Shown here one piece after another: positions 16,070 through 24,269 of a stretch of 64,000 nt of DNA. The DNA is taken from NCBI RefSeq assembly GCF_020905335.1, contig NZ_JAJJMN010000001.1, positions 2,542,001 to 2,606,000 on the forward strand. Direction: 5' to 3'. Each line of letters begins with the position of its first letter. The first letter of the stretch is position 1. The stretch comes from Flavobacterium lipolyticum (GTDB lineage: Bacteria; Bacteroidota; Bacteroidia; Flavobacteriales; Flavobacteriaceae). The notes under the pieces were generated by a model that did no database searches, was not told the origin of the DNA, and was given only the letters and a program-made list of their open reading frames with translations. A program made the position numbers and the translations under genes.

Positions 16070-16666
16070 TTATCGGTATACTTTTCTGTTTATGATTTTT
16101 AAAAAACCTTTTTTCTCCAGAGTTTTTATGGTTCTGATGACCGTTTCAACACGCAAACCGGTCAGATCTCCAATCTGTTGTCTTGCAAAATTGATGAGGT
16201 ATCCATTTGCGTCTTTTTTAAAATTGAAATAGACAATTCCATGATCGATTAGTTTTAAAATGCGATGCTCCGGCTCCTGAGTAGACATCTCTGCCGCCAT
16301 AACCGATTTATAGTACAGTCGCTGCGCCAGATTTTCGATTATTTTAAGACTGATGTCCGGATTTTCCCCTAGCAGTTTCATGAAACTATTTCTGTTAAGA
16401 AGAAGGATTTCCGAATCTTCAACAGTAATGGCATTTGCCGGATATTTTTGATTTAAAAATAAAGGAGGTTCTCCAAAAGGCTGTTCTTTGTAAAAAATAC
16501 CCTGAATAAATTCACGTCCGTCATCGTTATAATTACTCATTTTTACTTCTCCGGAAACAATCTGATAATAGTACGCGGGCAGATTGTTTTCTTCAAAAAT
16601 AATTTCATTTTTAGCGAAAGACTTTCTCAAAGCACCATATTTCTGCAGCAGATCAATTGCAATCAT
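16070..16666 (-). CDS. Crp/Fnr family transcriptional regulator
   Basis: A 198-residue protein: cyclic-nucleotide-binding-type beta-roll (about residues 15-110, with GEPPLFLNQKYPANAITVED where the phosphate-binding cassette would be), dimer helix, and a C-terminal HTH (about 145-195). The recognition helix reads LRVETVIRTI, keeping the E and R that contact TGA/TCA half sites. There is no cysteine anywhere, so it cannot be an Fe-S oxygen sensor like Fnr; a haem- or ligand-based sensor is more likely. It precedes the small membrane protein/haemoglobin pair, whose promoter contains a fitting palindrome. Confidence 0.9.
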   Translation of the reverse strand: MIAIDLLQKYGALRKSFAKNEIIFEENNLPAYYYQIVSGEVKMSNYNDDGREFIQGIFYKEQPFGEPPLFLNQKYPANAITVEDSEILLLNRNSFMKLLGENPDISLKIIENLAQRLYYKSVMAAEMSTQEPEHRILKLIDHGIVYFNFKKDANGYLINFARQQIGDLTGLRVETVIRTIKTLEKKGFLKIINRKVYR

Positions 16667-16686
16667 AATTTTGTTTAACTATAACA

Positions 16687-16694
16687 CAAATATA
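16687..16694 (-). promoter_or_regulatory. -7 promoter element (TATATTTG) of the Crp/Fnr gene
   Basis: TATATTTG on the minus strand, 21 bp upstream of the regulator start. No palindrome like that at 16040 is seen here, so autoregulation through that site type is not indicated. Confidence 0.5.
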
Positions 16695-16747
16695 ATTCAT
16701 TCAAAATAGTTCTTCTACATCAAAAAACTTTTACTTTTACGCCCACT

Positions 16748-17476
16748 ATGATACAAAAATTACTCAGTTTACGACAGGAAATTTTAGAGGCTAAAAGTAA
16801 AGGACAAAAATTACTGGCCATATTATTAGATCCGGATAAAATTGTTTGGGAAAATTTAGATCATTTATTGCTTAAAATAAATCAATCTCCCGCAACACAT
16901 ATTTTTGTAGGAGGAAGTATTGTGCAGGCAACAATTTTAGAAGATTTAATATCTAAATTAAAACAAGAAACCAATTTACCCGTTGTTATATTTCCGGGTG
17001 ATCCTTCGCAGATTTCACCTCAGGCAGACGCGATTTTGTTCTTATCTTTATTATCAGGCCGAAACCCTGATTATTTAATAGAGTATCAGGTTCAGGCAGC
17101 TCCAATTTTAAAAAAGACAAATTTAGAAGTTATTTCGACAGGTTATATTCTGATTGAAAGTGGCAATGAAACTGCTGTAGCCCGTGTAAGCAAAACAAAA
17201 CCACTGGAAAGGGATAATTTTGATCTGGTTTTGGCAACAGCGCAGGCAGGAGAAATGTTAGGAAGCCAATTGATTTATCTGGAGGCGGGAAGTGGTGCAA
17301 AAAAAGCAGTGCCCCTAGAAATGATACGGCTAATTGCTCAAAATGTTGAGATTCCTGTAATTGTTGGTGGAGGAATTGTAGATTTGCATGGAATTCAAAA
17401 GGCATATAATGCCGGTGCTGATTTAGTAGTTATTGGAACCGCTTTTGAAAATGACAGCCATTTTTTTGAATCATAA
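16748..17476 (+). CDS. geranylgeranylglyceryl/heptaprenylglyceryl phosphate synthase family protein
   Basis: A 242-residue TIM-barrel enzyme with the family markers LLAILLDPDK near the N-terminus, HIFVGGSIV, VIFPGDPSQIS, LEAGSGAKKAVP and the closing phosphate-binding IPVIVGGGI and GADLVVIGTAFEN. These enzymes join sn-glycerol-1-phosphate to a polyprenyl diphosphate. Bacteroidota carry a group-specific form whose physiological product is not well defined. It is first in a plus-strand series with pnuC, the NadR/DUF4301 gene and arfB. Confidence 0.92.
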   Translation: MIQKLLSLRQEILEAKSKGQKLLAILLDPDKIVWENLDHLLLKINQSPATHIFVGGSIVQATILEDLISKLKQETNLPVVIFPGDPSQISPQADAILFLSLLSGRNPDYLIEYQVQAAPILKKTNLEVISTGYILIESGNETAVARVSKTKPLERDNFDLVLATAQAGEMLGSQLIYLEAGSGAKKAVPLEMIRLIAQNVEIPVIVGGGIVDLHGIQKAYNAGADLVVIGTAFENDSHFFES

Positions 17477-17509
17477 ATAAAAACCCAACCTAAACTAACC
17501 TGCTCAAGT

Positions 17510-18121
17510 ATGATTGATTTTTTTCTGGACAGTTATAAAAACACTCCTTTATGGCATATTGCCCTGGAGTTTTTAGTTTTTATCTGTGGAATTTTGAGTG
17601 TGTGGTTTGCGAAAAAAGAAAATATCTGGGTTTATCCAACCGGTTTGATTGCTACCGTTATTTCGGTTTATCTGTTATATGTTGCGGGTTATATCGGAGA
17701 TATGATCATCAATGGCTATTTTTCGATTATGAGTATATATGGATGGTATGTATGGAGCAAAGGAGGAACGGTTGAAGACAATTTGCCTATAACACGAACA
17801 AATGCCAATGAAAAAATAATTGGAATAGTATTGTTTTTTATAACTGTTTTTGTAGTTTTCGGCATCTATAAATACTTTGATTACGAAATTAGAAACGACA
17901 ATTATGTCGATATGATTTCATCTGGAATATTTTTTGCAGGAATGTGGTACATGGCGAAGAAAAAGATCGAGAACTGGACGCTTTGGATCATTGGTGATAT
18001 TATTGTGGTGCCTCTTTACGCTTATCGCGGTTTAGGGATGTTATCACTGCAGTATTTAATTTTTACAATTTTGGCTATTTCAGCTTATTTAGAATGGAGA
18101 AAAATCTTAGACAGCAAATAA
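17510..18121 (+). CDS. pnuC: PnuC-family vitamin transporter
   Basis: A 203-residue inner-membrane protein with about seven helices and the family landmarks WHIALEFLVFICGILSVWFA, YGWYVWSKGG and the late WIIGDIIVVPLYAYRGL. PnuC imports nicotinamide riboside by facilitated diffusion with trapping by phosphorylation. The next gene, overlapping by 28 bp, starts with a NadR-type kinase domain, which fits NR salvage. A thiamin-specific relative (PnuT) is the alternative, since a TPP-controlled receptor gene lies 2.8 kb downstream, but the riboswitch does not cover this gene. Confidence 0.88.
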   Translation: MIDFFLDSYKNTPLWHIALEFLVFICGILSVWFAKKENIWVYPTGLIATVISVYLLYVAGYIGDMIINGYFSIMSIYGWYVWSKGGTVEDNLPITRTNANEKIIGIVLFFITVFVVFGIYKYFDYEIRNDNYVDMISSGIFFAGMWYMAKKKIENWTLWIIGDIIVVPLYAYRGLGMLSLQYLIFTILAISAYLEWRKILDSK

Positions 18122-20208
18122 CAGCTATCATAAAAATTGCTTTATTTGGTCCTGAAAGCACAGGAAAAACTACCTTGGCAAAACAACTTGCAGAATATTA
18201 TGAAACCGAATGGGTTCCTGAGTTCGCACGCGATTATTTGCAGGAAAAATGGGAAGAGAACCAGCACATTTGTGTAGCCGATGATATGATGCCTATTGCA
18301 TACGGGCAAGTAGCTCTTGAAAATCAAAAGCAGGCTTTGTCAAGTAAGTATCTGTTTTGTGATACCAATTTAATGGTGACAAAGGTTTTCTCTGAAATGT
18401 ATTATGGATTTTGTGATCCGCTTTTAAACGAAGCAGCATTAGAGCATGAATACGATTTATTTTTCCTGACTGATATTGATATCCCCTGGGAAAAAGATGA
18501 CATTAGAGATACTCCTGAAGGTCGTGAAACCGTATTTTCAGTTTTCAAACAGACTCTTATTGATACTAAAAAACCTTTTATTACTCTTTCCGGAGATAAA
18601 GAAAGCCGTTTGACTAAAGCGATAGCGATCATAGAGCAATTAGCTGTCGCAAAACAGCACGGTATTTCATCTGAAGATTTTGTTCAGATATACGAACATG
18701 GAATTTCTTTTGAAAAGATTTTACAGCAGCTGCAAAATTTTAAGAACGGAATAAACAAGTCTAATTTGATTAGTCCGGCCACAATTGACAGTGGTGTATT
18801 AAGTTTATCAGAAGCAGAATTTGAAGAAAAAGCAGCTTTTTTTGATCTTAAAAAATCAGAAATTAAGCTGAAAAAGTTTGTTCCGGCTTCGGGTGCAGCC
18901 AGCAGAATGTTTAAATTTTTAAGCGCTTTTCTGAATGAGTTTGACATTCAAAAAGAAACTATCAACGCTTATATCAACCGTAAAAACGATAAAGAGCTGT
19001 CTATTTTTATAGTGGCTATGGAGAAATTTGCATTTTTTAAAGCGGTTGATAAAAAGTTAAAAGAAATCTACCCAGAGTTTGAAATGCTGGATCGGGATCA
19101 TAAAAATTATTATTTTATAAAAACATTGTTGTCTGTTGATTACTTTGATTTTGCAAATAAACCAAAGGCAGTTTTACCTTTTCATCAATACAAAAGACAT
19201 ATTGCAAATCCAATCGAAGAACATTTGAACGAATGTATTCGCTATGCTTCATCCAATCAGATTTCTAATTTGCATTTTACCGTTTCAGAAGCACATCAAA
19301 GTTTGTTTGAGAATCAAATAAAGGTTCTTAAAGAAAAAATAGAAAAAGATTCGGGAGTTAAAATAGACATCTCTTATTCCTATCAAAATAAAAGTACCGA
19401 TTCTATTTGTGTAGACGTTAAAAATAATCCAATTCGGGATAAAAACAATAAATTAGTTTTTAGACCCGGAGGACATGGTGCGCTAATTGAGAATTTAAAT
19501 GAACTTGATGCGGATGTTATTTTTGTCAAAAACATTGACAATGTAATTCAAAATCATATGGATCAGATTGCATTGTATAAAAAAGCATTAGCAGGGACTT
19601 TAATTAAGATACAGCAAAAAGTTTTTAGTTATTTAAATGCAATTGAAAAAGGAGAGATACGAGAGAAAGATCTTGAAGAAATCGTGATCTTTTTATCAAA
19701 AGAACTTAATGTTGAGTTGAATAGTGACTATAGTAAGTTTACTTTCGAAAATAAAATCAATAAGATAAAAAGCTTATTAGACAGGCCAATTCGTGTTTGT
19801 GGAATGGTGAAAAATGAAGGAGAGCCCGGAGGAGGTCCGTTTTGGGTAGTGAGCCCCAAAGGATCAGTTTCGTTGCAGATTGTAGAGGCTTCGCAAATCG
19901 ATCTGACAAACAAAAAACAACAGGAAATCTTGGCTTCGGCCACTCATTTTAATCCTGTTGATTTAGTTTGCGGAATCAAAAATTATAAAAACGAAAAATT
20001 TGATTTACTGCAATTTGTAGATCAAAACACTGGTTTTATTGTCGAAAAAAGTGTGGATGGGAAATTGGTAAAGAGTTATGAGCTTCCGGGACTTTGGAAC
20101 GGAGCAATGGCCAATTGGCTTACTATTTTTGTGGCAGTACCCTTAATTACCTTTAATCCAGTGAAAACAGTAAACGATTTATTAAAAGCTGCGCATCAGC
20201 CACAATAA
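18094..20208 (+). CDS. NadR-type kinase domain fused to DUF4301
   Basis: A 704-residue two-domain protein. Residues about 12-190 are a NadR-like P-loop kinase: GPESTGKTTLAKQLA (Walker A, 19-27), WVPEFARDYL and a lid-like DIDIPWEKDDIRDTPEGRE, as in ribosylnicotinamide kinases. Residues about 195-704 match DUF4301, with KFVPASGAASRMF, FRPGGHGALIENLN, FVKNIDNV and GGPFWV; several of these recall sugar-nucleotide pyrophosphorylases. The NMN adenylyltransferase domain of classical NadR is absent. The start overlaps pnuC by 28 bp and there is no other early Met, so translational coupling is likely. The stop overlaps the arfB start. Confidence 0.82.
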   Translation: MEKNLRQQITAIIKIALFGPESTGKTTLAKQLAEYYETEWVPEFARDYLQEKWEENQHICVADDMMPIAYGQVALENQKQALSSKYLFCDTNLMVTKVFSEMYYGFCDPLLNEAALEHEYDLFFLTDIDIPWEKDDIRDTPEGRETVFSVFKQTLIDTKKPFITLSGDKESRLTKAIAIIEQLAVAKQHGISSEDFVQIYEHGISFEKILQQLQNFKNGINKSNLISPATIDSGVLSLSEAEFEEKAAFFDLKKSEIKLKKFVPASGAASRMFKFLSAFLNEFDIQKETINAYINRKNDKELSIFIVAMEKFAFFKAVDKKLKEIYPEFEMLDRDHKNYYFIKTLLSVDYFDFANKPKAVLPFHQYKRHIANPIEEHLNECIRYASSNQISNLHFTVSEAHQSLFENQIKVLKEKIEKDSGVKIDISYSYQNKSTDSICVDVKNNPIRDKNNKLVFRPGGHGALIENLNELDADVIFVKNIDNVIQNHMDQIALYKKALAGTLIKIQQKVFSYLNAIEKGEIREKDLEEIVIFLSKELNVELNSDYSKFTFENKINKIKSLLDRPIRVCGMVKNEGEPGGGPFWVVSPKGSVSLQIVEASQIDLTNKKQQEILASATHFNPVDLVCGIKNYKNEKFDLLQFVDQNTGFIVEKSVDGKLVKSYELPGLWNGAMANWLTIFVAVPLITFNPVKTVNDLLKAAHQPQ

Positions 20209-20612
20209 TGGATATCGAAAAAATCATATCAGAGTTGCGTTTTAAAGCCGTACGAAGCAGTGGTGCGGGCGGACAAAATGTAAACAAAGTGTCATCAAAA
20301 GTGGTGTTGACTTTTGATTTGAATGTGTCTCAGGCACTGTCTGAAGAAGAAAAGCTGCTTTTGCAAAAGAATATAGCAGCGCGTTTAACCACAGAAAATA
20401 TCCTGATTTTAAATTGCGATGAAGATAGAAGTCAGCTAAAAAACAAAGATATTGTTATAAAACGCTTTTTAGAGGTAATTAAAAAAGGGCTGTATGTTCC
20501 TAAAGTTCGTAAAGCCACTAAAATTCCTAAATCGGTAATTAAAAAGCGTATCAAGGATAAAAAGAACGTTTCGGAAATCAAACAATCCAGAAAGAAACCA
20601 AATATCGATTAA
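20208..20612 (+). CDS. arfB: ArfB-type ribosome rescue hydrolase
   Basis: A 134-residue protein with the release-factor GGQ loop (RSSGAGGQNVNKVSSKV, about residues 16-32) and a very basic C-terminal tail (KKRIKDKKNVSEIKQSRKK). It lacks the codon-reading domains of true release factors. ArfB (YaeJ) enters stalled ribosomes through its tail and hydrolyses peptidyl-tRNA. It shares a base with the stop codon of the preceding gene and ends the plus-strand series. A 15-bp inverted repeat made of 7-bp units follows. Confidence 0.92.
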   Translation: MDIEKIISELRFKAVRSSGAGGQNVNKVSSKVVLTFDLNVSQALSEEEKLLLQKNIAARLTTENILILNCDEDRSQLKNKDIVIKRFLEVIKKGLYVPKVRKATKIPKSVIKKRIKDKKNVSEIKQSRKKPNID

Positions 20613-20618
20613 GTAGAA

Positions 20619-20682
20619 ATTCCAAATCTCAAATTCCAAATTCCTGAAAAAAAAGATCAGTTTAAAATGGAATTTGAGATTT
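20619..20682. terminator. hairpin built from 7-bp units after arfB
   Basis: Heptads ATTCCAA, ATCTCAA, ATTCCAA, ATTCCTG (20619-20646). Within them AAATCTCAAATTCCA (20624-20638) pairs perfectly with 20668-20682. A probable transcription terminator or spacer hairpin; the T-tract is weak. Confidence 0.55.
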
Positions 20683-20700
20683 TGAATTTTGATATTACTA

Positions 20701-20731
20701 TTGATTTTTGAAATTTTTAACATTACATTTG
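20701..20731 (+). promoter_or_regulatory. promoter of the riboswitch-controlled receptor
   Basis: TTG at 20701-20703, a 20-bp spacer and TACATTTG at 20724-20731: a full Bacteroidota -33/-7 promoter placed directly in front of the TPP aptamer. Confidence 0.65.
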
Positions 20732-20733
20732 CA

Positions 20734-20816
20734 TCGTCTCAAAGGGGTGCTCTAAATAACGAGCTGAGATCATACCCAAAGAACCTGAGCGAGTAATGTT
20801 GCTAAGGGAAAAACGA
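20734..20816 (+). ncRNA. TPP riboswitch (THI element)
   Basis: Contains the conserved TPP-aptamer words in order: CAAAGGGGTGCTC, the GCTGAGAT box with ATACCC, AGAACCTGA, and CTAAGGGAA near the end. A short outer stem closes with TCGT (20734-20737) and ACGA (20813-20816). The ACGA arm can instead pair as part of ACGACAAA with TTTGTCGT at 20841-20848, giving a mutually exclusive structure. A further small hairpin (CGTAAA/TTTACG, 20894-20908) abuts the receptor start codon. Binding of thiamin pyrophosphate should lower receptor expression. Confidence 0.95.
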
Positions 20817-20909
20817 CAAATTTTAGCGTGCACACTATATTTTGTCGTGAAACTTTTATTAATTTAACAAAAAGAATAATTCCCCCTTTTATTCGTAAAT
20901 TTTTTACGG

Positions 20910-23099
20910 ATGAAAACTATTTTTAAAGGTGCTGAGGTGCTAAGTTACAAAGGTTCTAAGATTCAAAAGTCGAGCAGAACCAAATCTATTTTCTTACTTC
21001 TTTTTTCTATTTTCTTTTCTCAATTTTCTTTCGCGCAAGGGCAGGACTCTACTAAAGTGAACAAACTGGATGATGTTTTAGTTTCGGCAGTTCGTGTTAC
21101 TGCTAAAACTCCGGTAAGTTTTAGTAATCTTGATAAAAAGGACATTAAATTTAGAAACCTGGGACAGGATATTCCAATTCTAATGAATTATTTGCCATCG
21201 GTGGTAACTACTTCTGATGCAGGAGGAGGTATAGGATACACCGGAATCAGGGTGCGTGGTAGTGATGCTACAAGAGTAAATGTGACCATTAACGGAATTC
21301 CATATAATGATGCTGAAAGTCAGGGAACCTTTTGGGTAAATATGCCTGATTTTGCTTCTTCTGTGGAGAGTTTACAATTGCAAAGAGGTGTTGGAACTTC
21401 TACTAATGGTTCTTCTGCTTTTGGAGCGAGTTTGAATATGCTGACGGATAATTATGCTACGAAAGCAACCGGAGAAATTTCAAGCTCTTACGGAAGTTTC
21501 AATTCAAATAAAAATACCGTAAAATTCAGTACAGGCTTACTAAATGATCATTTTGAGCTCGCAGGGCGTTTGTCTACCATTAAATCAGATGGATACGTAG
21601 ATCGTGCAAGTTCAGATTTAAAATCGTATTTTCTTCAGGGAACTTATATTGGTAAAACAACTTTAATTAAGGCGCTGGTTTTTGGTGGAACCGAAAGAAC
21701 ATACCAGTCCTGGAACGGAATTGATGCTGAAAAACTAAATTCAGATCGTACTTATAATTCAGCCGGAAAATATAAAGATGAAGCCGGAAATGTTCATTTT
21801 TATGATAATGAAACTGATAATTACAAACAAAACCATTATCAATTGCATTGGAGTGAATCAATTTCTGATAAATGGAGCAGCAACTTAGCTCTTCATTACA
21901 CTAAAGGGCAAGGATACTACGAAAACTTCAAATATAACGAGCCAATTAAAGGGTATGGGCCGATTCAGCCTACTAAAATGGTAGAAAATGACCTTGGAGA
22001 ATTAGTTCCGGGAACTGATTTAATTCGTCAGAAATGGTTAGACAATGATTTTTACGGGACCACTTTTTCTGTAAAATATAAAGAAGAAAAATTAGACGTA
22101 ATCGTAGGCGGTGGCTGGAATAAATATGAGGGAGCTCATTTTGGTAAAGTAATCTGGGCCAGAAATTCTGCTCAGGCGCTGCCGGGAGATCATTACTATG
22201 ATGATTTTTCAACCAAAACAGATGGAAATATCTTCGCGAAAGCCAATTATCAGTTAACAGAAAAACTTAGTTTTTATGGCGATTTGCAATATAGAAATGT
22301 AACGTACAAAGCCAACGGAAAAGATACAGGATTGGTTGATGACAGTTTTAATTTCTTTAATCCGAAAGCAGGTTTAAATTACGCAATCAATTCAAAAAAC
22401 ACCCTTTACTTTTCATACGCAAGAGCCAATCGTGAGCCTAACAGAACCGATTATGAAGGTGGAAATGTAAAACCTGAAAAACTAAATGATTTTGAACTGG
22501 GCTGGAGATTCAATTCAGATAAATTTCAATTGAATTCGAATGTGTATTATATGGCCTACAAAGATCAGTTGATTTTGACTGGAAGATTGGACGATGTTGG
22601 AGCTCCAATTCGTGCTAACACTGAGAAAAGCTACCGTTTAGGTCTAGAAGTTGATGCCACCATACAACTTTCTGAAAAGTTTATCCTTAGACCGAATTTT
22701 ACTTTAAGCAGTAATAAAAATATTGATTTAGCTGTTGAAGGTACACATTACGGAACAACCAATATCGCTTATTCACCATCAGTAATTGCGGGAAATATTA
22801 TTGTATACAGTCCGATCCAAAATCTGCACATTTCGTTATTGCAGAAGTTTGTAGGAGAACAATACATGAACAATATTGAATTACCGGCAGCAAAATTGGC
22901 AGACTATTTTGTAAATGATTTGAATGTGTCTTATGAAATCAAACCAAAATCAGTATTCAAATCAATTTTGATTACTGGTCTGGTGAACAATTTTCTGGAT
23001 AAAAAATATGTTTCAAACGGAGCAATGTGGGATGTTTATCCTTCCTATTATCCTCAGGCAGGAATTAATTTCTTAGCCGGATTGACATTGAAATTCTAA
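20910..23099 (+). CDS. TonB-dependent outer-membrane receptor, probable thiamin uptake
   Basis: A 729-residue receptor. A signal peptide with an unusually long polar start (about 43 residues, ending FSQFSFAQ) is followed by a short region, a plug domain (LDDVLVSAVRV, GGGIGYTGIRVRGSDATRVN, the usual GSSAFGASLNM) and a 22-strand barrel ending in the aromatic-terminal LAGLTLKF. The TPP riboswitch immediately upstream identifies it as the thiamin-regulated receptor class called OMR1, expected to bring thiamin or a precursor across the outer membrane with TonB energy. No inner-membrane thiamin transporter is coupled to it. Confidence 0.92.
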   Translation: MKTIFKGAEVLSYKGSKIQKSSRTKSIFLLLFSIFFSQFSFAQGQDSTKVNKLDDVLVSAVRVTAKTPVSFSNLDKKDIKFRNLGQDIPILMNYLPSVVTTSDAGGGIGYTGIRVRGSDATRVNVTINGIPYNDAESQGTFWVNMPDFASSVESLQLQRGVGTSTNGSSAFGASLNMLTDNYATKATGEISSSYGSFNSNKNTVKFSTGLLNDHFELAGRLSTIKSDGYVDRASSDLKSYFLQGTYIGKTTLIKALVFGGTERTYQSWNGIDAEKLNSDRTYNSAGKYKDEAGNVHFYDNETDNYKQNHYQLHWSESISDKWSSNLALHYTKGQGYYENFKYNEPIKGYGPIQPTKMVENDLGELVPGTDLIRQKWLDNDFYGTTFSVKYKEEKLDVIVGGGWNKYEGAHFGKVIWARNSAQALPGDHYYDDFSTKTDGNIFAKANYQLTEKLSFYGDLQYRNVTYKANGKDTGLVDDSFNFFNPKAGLNYAINSKNTLYFSYARANREPNRTDYEGGNVKPEKLNDFELGWRFNSDKFQLNSNVYYMAYKDQLILTGRLDDVGAPIRANTEKSYRLGLEVDATIQLSEKFILRPNFTLSSNKNIDLAVEGTHYGTTNIAYSPSVIAGNIIVYSPIQNLHISLLQKFVGEQYMNNIELPAAKLADYFVNDLNVSYEIKPKSVFKSILITGLVNNFLDKKYVSNGAMWDVYPSYYPQAGINFLAGLTLKF

Positions 23100-23127
23100 A
23101 AAAGTAAGAAGTCAAACGTAAAATGTA

Positions 23128-23159
23128 AAAAGCCTGAAAAAATAACTTTTCAGGCTTTT
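23128..23159. terminator. bidirectional terminator after the TonB receptor
   Basis: Perfect 13-bp stem AAAAGCCTGAAAA / TTTTCAGGCTTTT between the convergent receptor and Rieske-like lipoprotein genes. The preceding spacer (23104-23130) is again heptad-like. Confidence 0.85.
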
Positions 23160-23165
23160 GTTTTT

Positions 23166-23579
23166 TTAATTGTAAACGTGAATTATTGTTCCGGTAAATT
23201 CTACGCGATATTGTTTTAAGGGATAATCTTTACCTCCCAATCCGGTAAATAAACTATAAGCTGTTTTATCGCAGGAACAAACTGCATTTATGCCGTCAAT
23301 TGTCATGGCGGTGCAGGAAGTTACGGGCTGATTTGGACAGGCGGCATCAAACGCATTGTAACCACTTCCGGTATTAAAAATGATAACTCCTTTTGCTCCG
23401 TAATTTGGAATAATCACGCCATTACTTACAAATTTAAGATTGGAATAAGCAGGCAGATTAGTATCAATAGACAGGTTAACTGCATAACTAGGAATGTAAG
23501 GGTTTTTGTCGCGTCTACTATTTTCACTGCAGGAGAAAAGCACAGAGACAAAGACGATTAAGCACCAGAATTTTTTCAT
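23166..23579 (-). CDS. Rieske-like lipoprotein lacking cluster histidines
   Basis: A 137-residue lipoprotein (lipobox VLFSC, modified C17). Its second half resembles a Rieske domain: FDAACPNQ and then VCSCDKTAYSLFTGLGG line up with the CxH and CxxH-type boxes. However, both ligand histidines are replaced (N after the first Cys-Pro, D after CSC), so a normal [2Fe-2S] cluster cannot form. The remaining cysteines may form disulfides. It may be a structural relic of a ferredoxin-like protein anchored in the cell envelope. Divergent from greA. Confidence 0.65.
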   Translation of the reverse strand: MKKFWCLIVFVSVLFSCSENSRRDKNPYIPSYAVNLSIDTNLPAYSNLKFVSNGVIIPNYGAKGVIIFNTGSGYNAFDAACPNQPVTSCTAMTIDGINAVCSCDKTAYSLFTGLGGKDYPLKQYRVEFTGTIIHVYN

Positions 23580-23671
23580 TATTTTAATAAGAATTAGTGA
23601 AACAAAAATAAATTATTTACATTTGGATTCTATATGATTAACATATAATTATGTACTATTAAAAATAATAG

Positions 23672-23679
23672 TATATTTG
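23672..23679 (+). promoter_or_regulatory. -7 promoter element (TATATTTG) of greA
   Basis: Exact TAnnTTTG match 57 bp upstream of greA. A transcript starting about 5-8 bp later would at once enter the hairpin at 23688-23709. Confidence 0.55.
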
Positions 23680-23687
23680 TAATTAAG

Positions 23688-23712
23688 AAATCCCGTCCCG
23701 ATGGGATTTTTT
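23688..23712 (+). terminator. terminator-like hairpin in the greA leader
   Basis: Stem AAATCCC/GGGATTT, loop GTCCCGAT, followed by Ts. It lies between the greA promoter and start codon, with no plus-strand gene upstream for it to terminate, so it may attenuate greA. Confidence 0.55.
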
Positions 23713-23735
23713 GTATTTATATAAACGACGAAGTT

Positions 23736-24212
23736 ATGAGTAAAGTATCTTATTATACAGCAGAAGGATTAAAAAAATTAAAAGATGAGTTGGAACATTT
23801 AAAAAGTGTAATGCGTCCAAAGGCATCTCAAGATATAGCAGAAGCAAGAGATAAAGGAGATTTGTCTGAAAATGCGGAGTATGATGCTGCAAAAGAAGCA
23901 CAAGGTTTATTAGAAATGAGAATTGCTAAACTGGAAGAAGTGTATTCTAATGCAAGATTAATTGACGAATCACAATTAGATGTTTCGAAGGCATTGGTTC
24001 TTTCTAATGTGAAAATTAAGAATCAAAGCAATGGAATGGAAATGAAATATACACTTGTTGCTGAAAGTGAAGCAGATTTAAAAACAGGAAAAATCTCTGT
24101 AACGTCTCCTATTGGAAAAGGGTTACTGGGAAAATCTGTTGGAGAAGTAGCTGAAATTACGGTTCCAAATGGAGTTTTGAAATTTGAAATCCTTGAAATC
24201 ACCAGAGACTAA
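23736..24212 (+). CDS. greA: transcription elongation factor GreA
   Basis: A 158-residue protein with the N-terminal coiled coil (YYTAEGLKKLKDELEHLKSV) whose tip carries the acidic residues in ARDKGDLSENAEYDAAKEAQ, and the C-terminal FKBP-like domain ending in VLKFEILEITRD. GreA enters the secondary channel of RNA polymerase and stimulates cleavage of backtracked transcripts. Full length for the family. The gene has its own promoter with a hairpin in the leader. A HIT-family gene follows 57 bp downstream. Confidence 0.96.
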   Translation: MSKVSYYTAEGLKKLKDELEHLKSVMRPKASQDIAEARDKGDLSENAEYDAAKEAQGLLEMRIAKLEEVYSNARLIDESQLDVSKALVLSNVKIKNQSNGMEMKYTLVAESEADLKTGKISVTSPIGKGLLGKSVGEVAEITVPNGVLKFEILEITRD

Positions 24213-24269
24213 TTTTTTGCGTTTAATCGTTAAGTCGGTTAGACGATTCACCCAATAAACAAAGAAATA

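Noticed and set aside
17510..18121. PnuT (thiamin-specific) instead of PnuC
   Set aside because: The gene is not behind the TPP riboswitch, and it overlaps a NadR-type kinase gene, which favours nicotinamide riboside. Kept as an alternative only.
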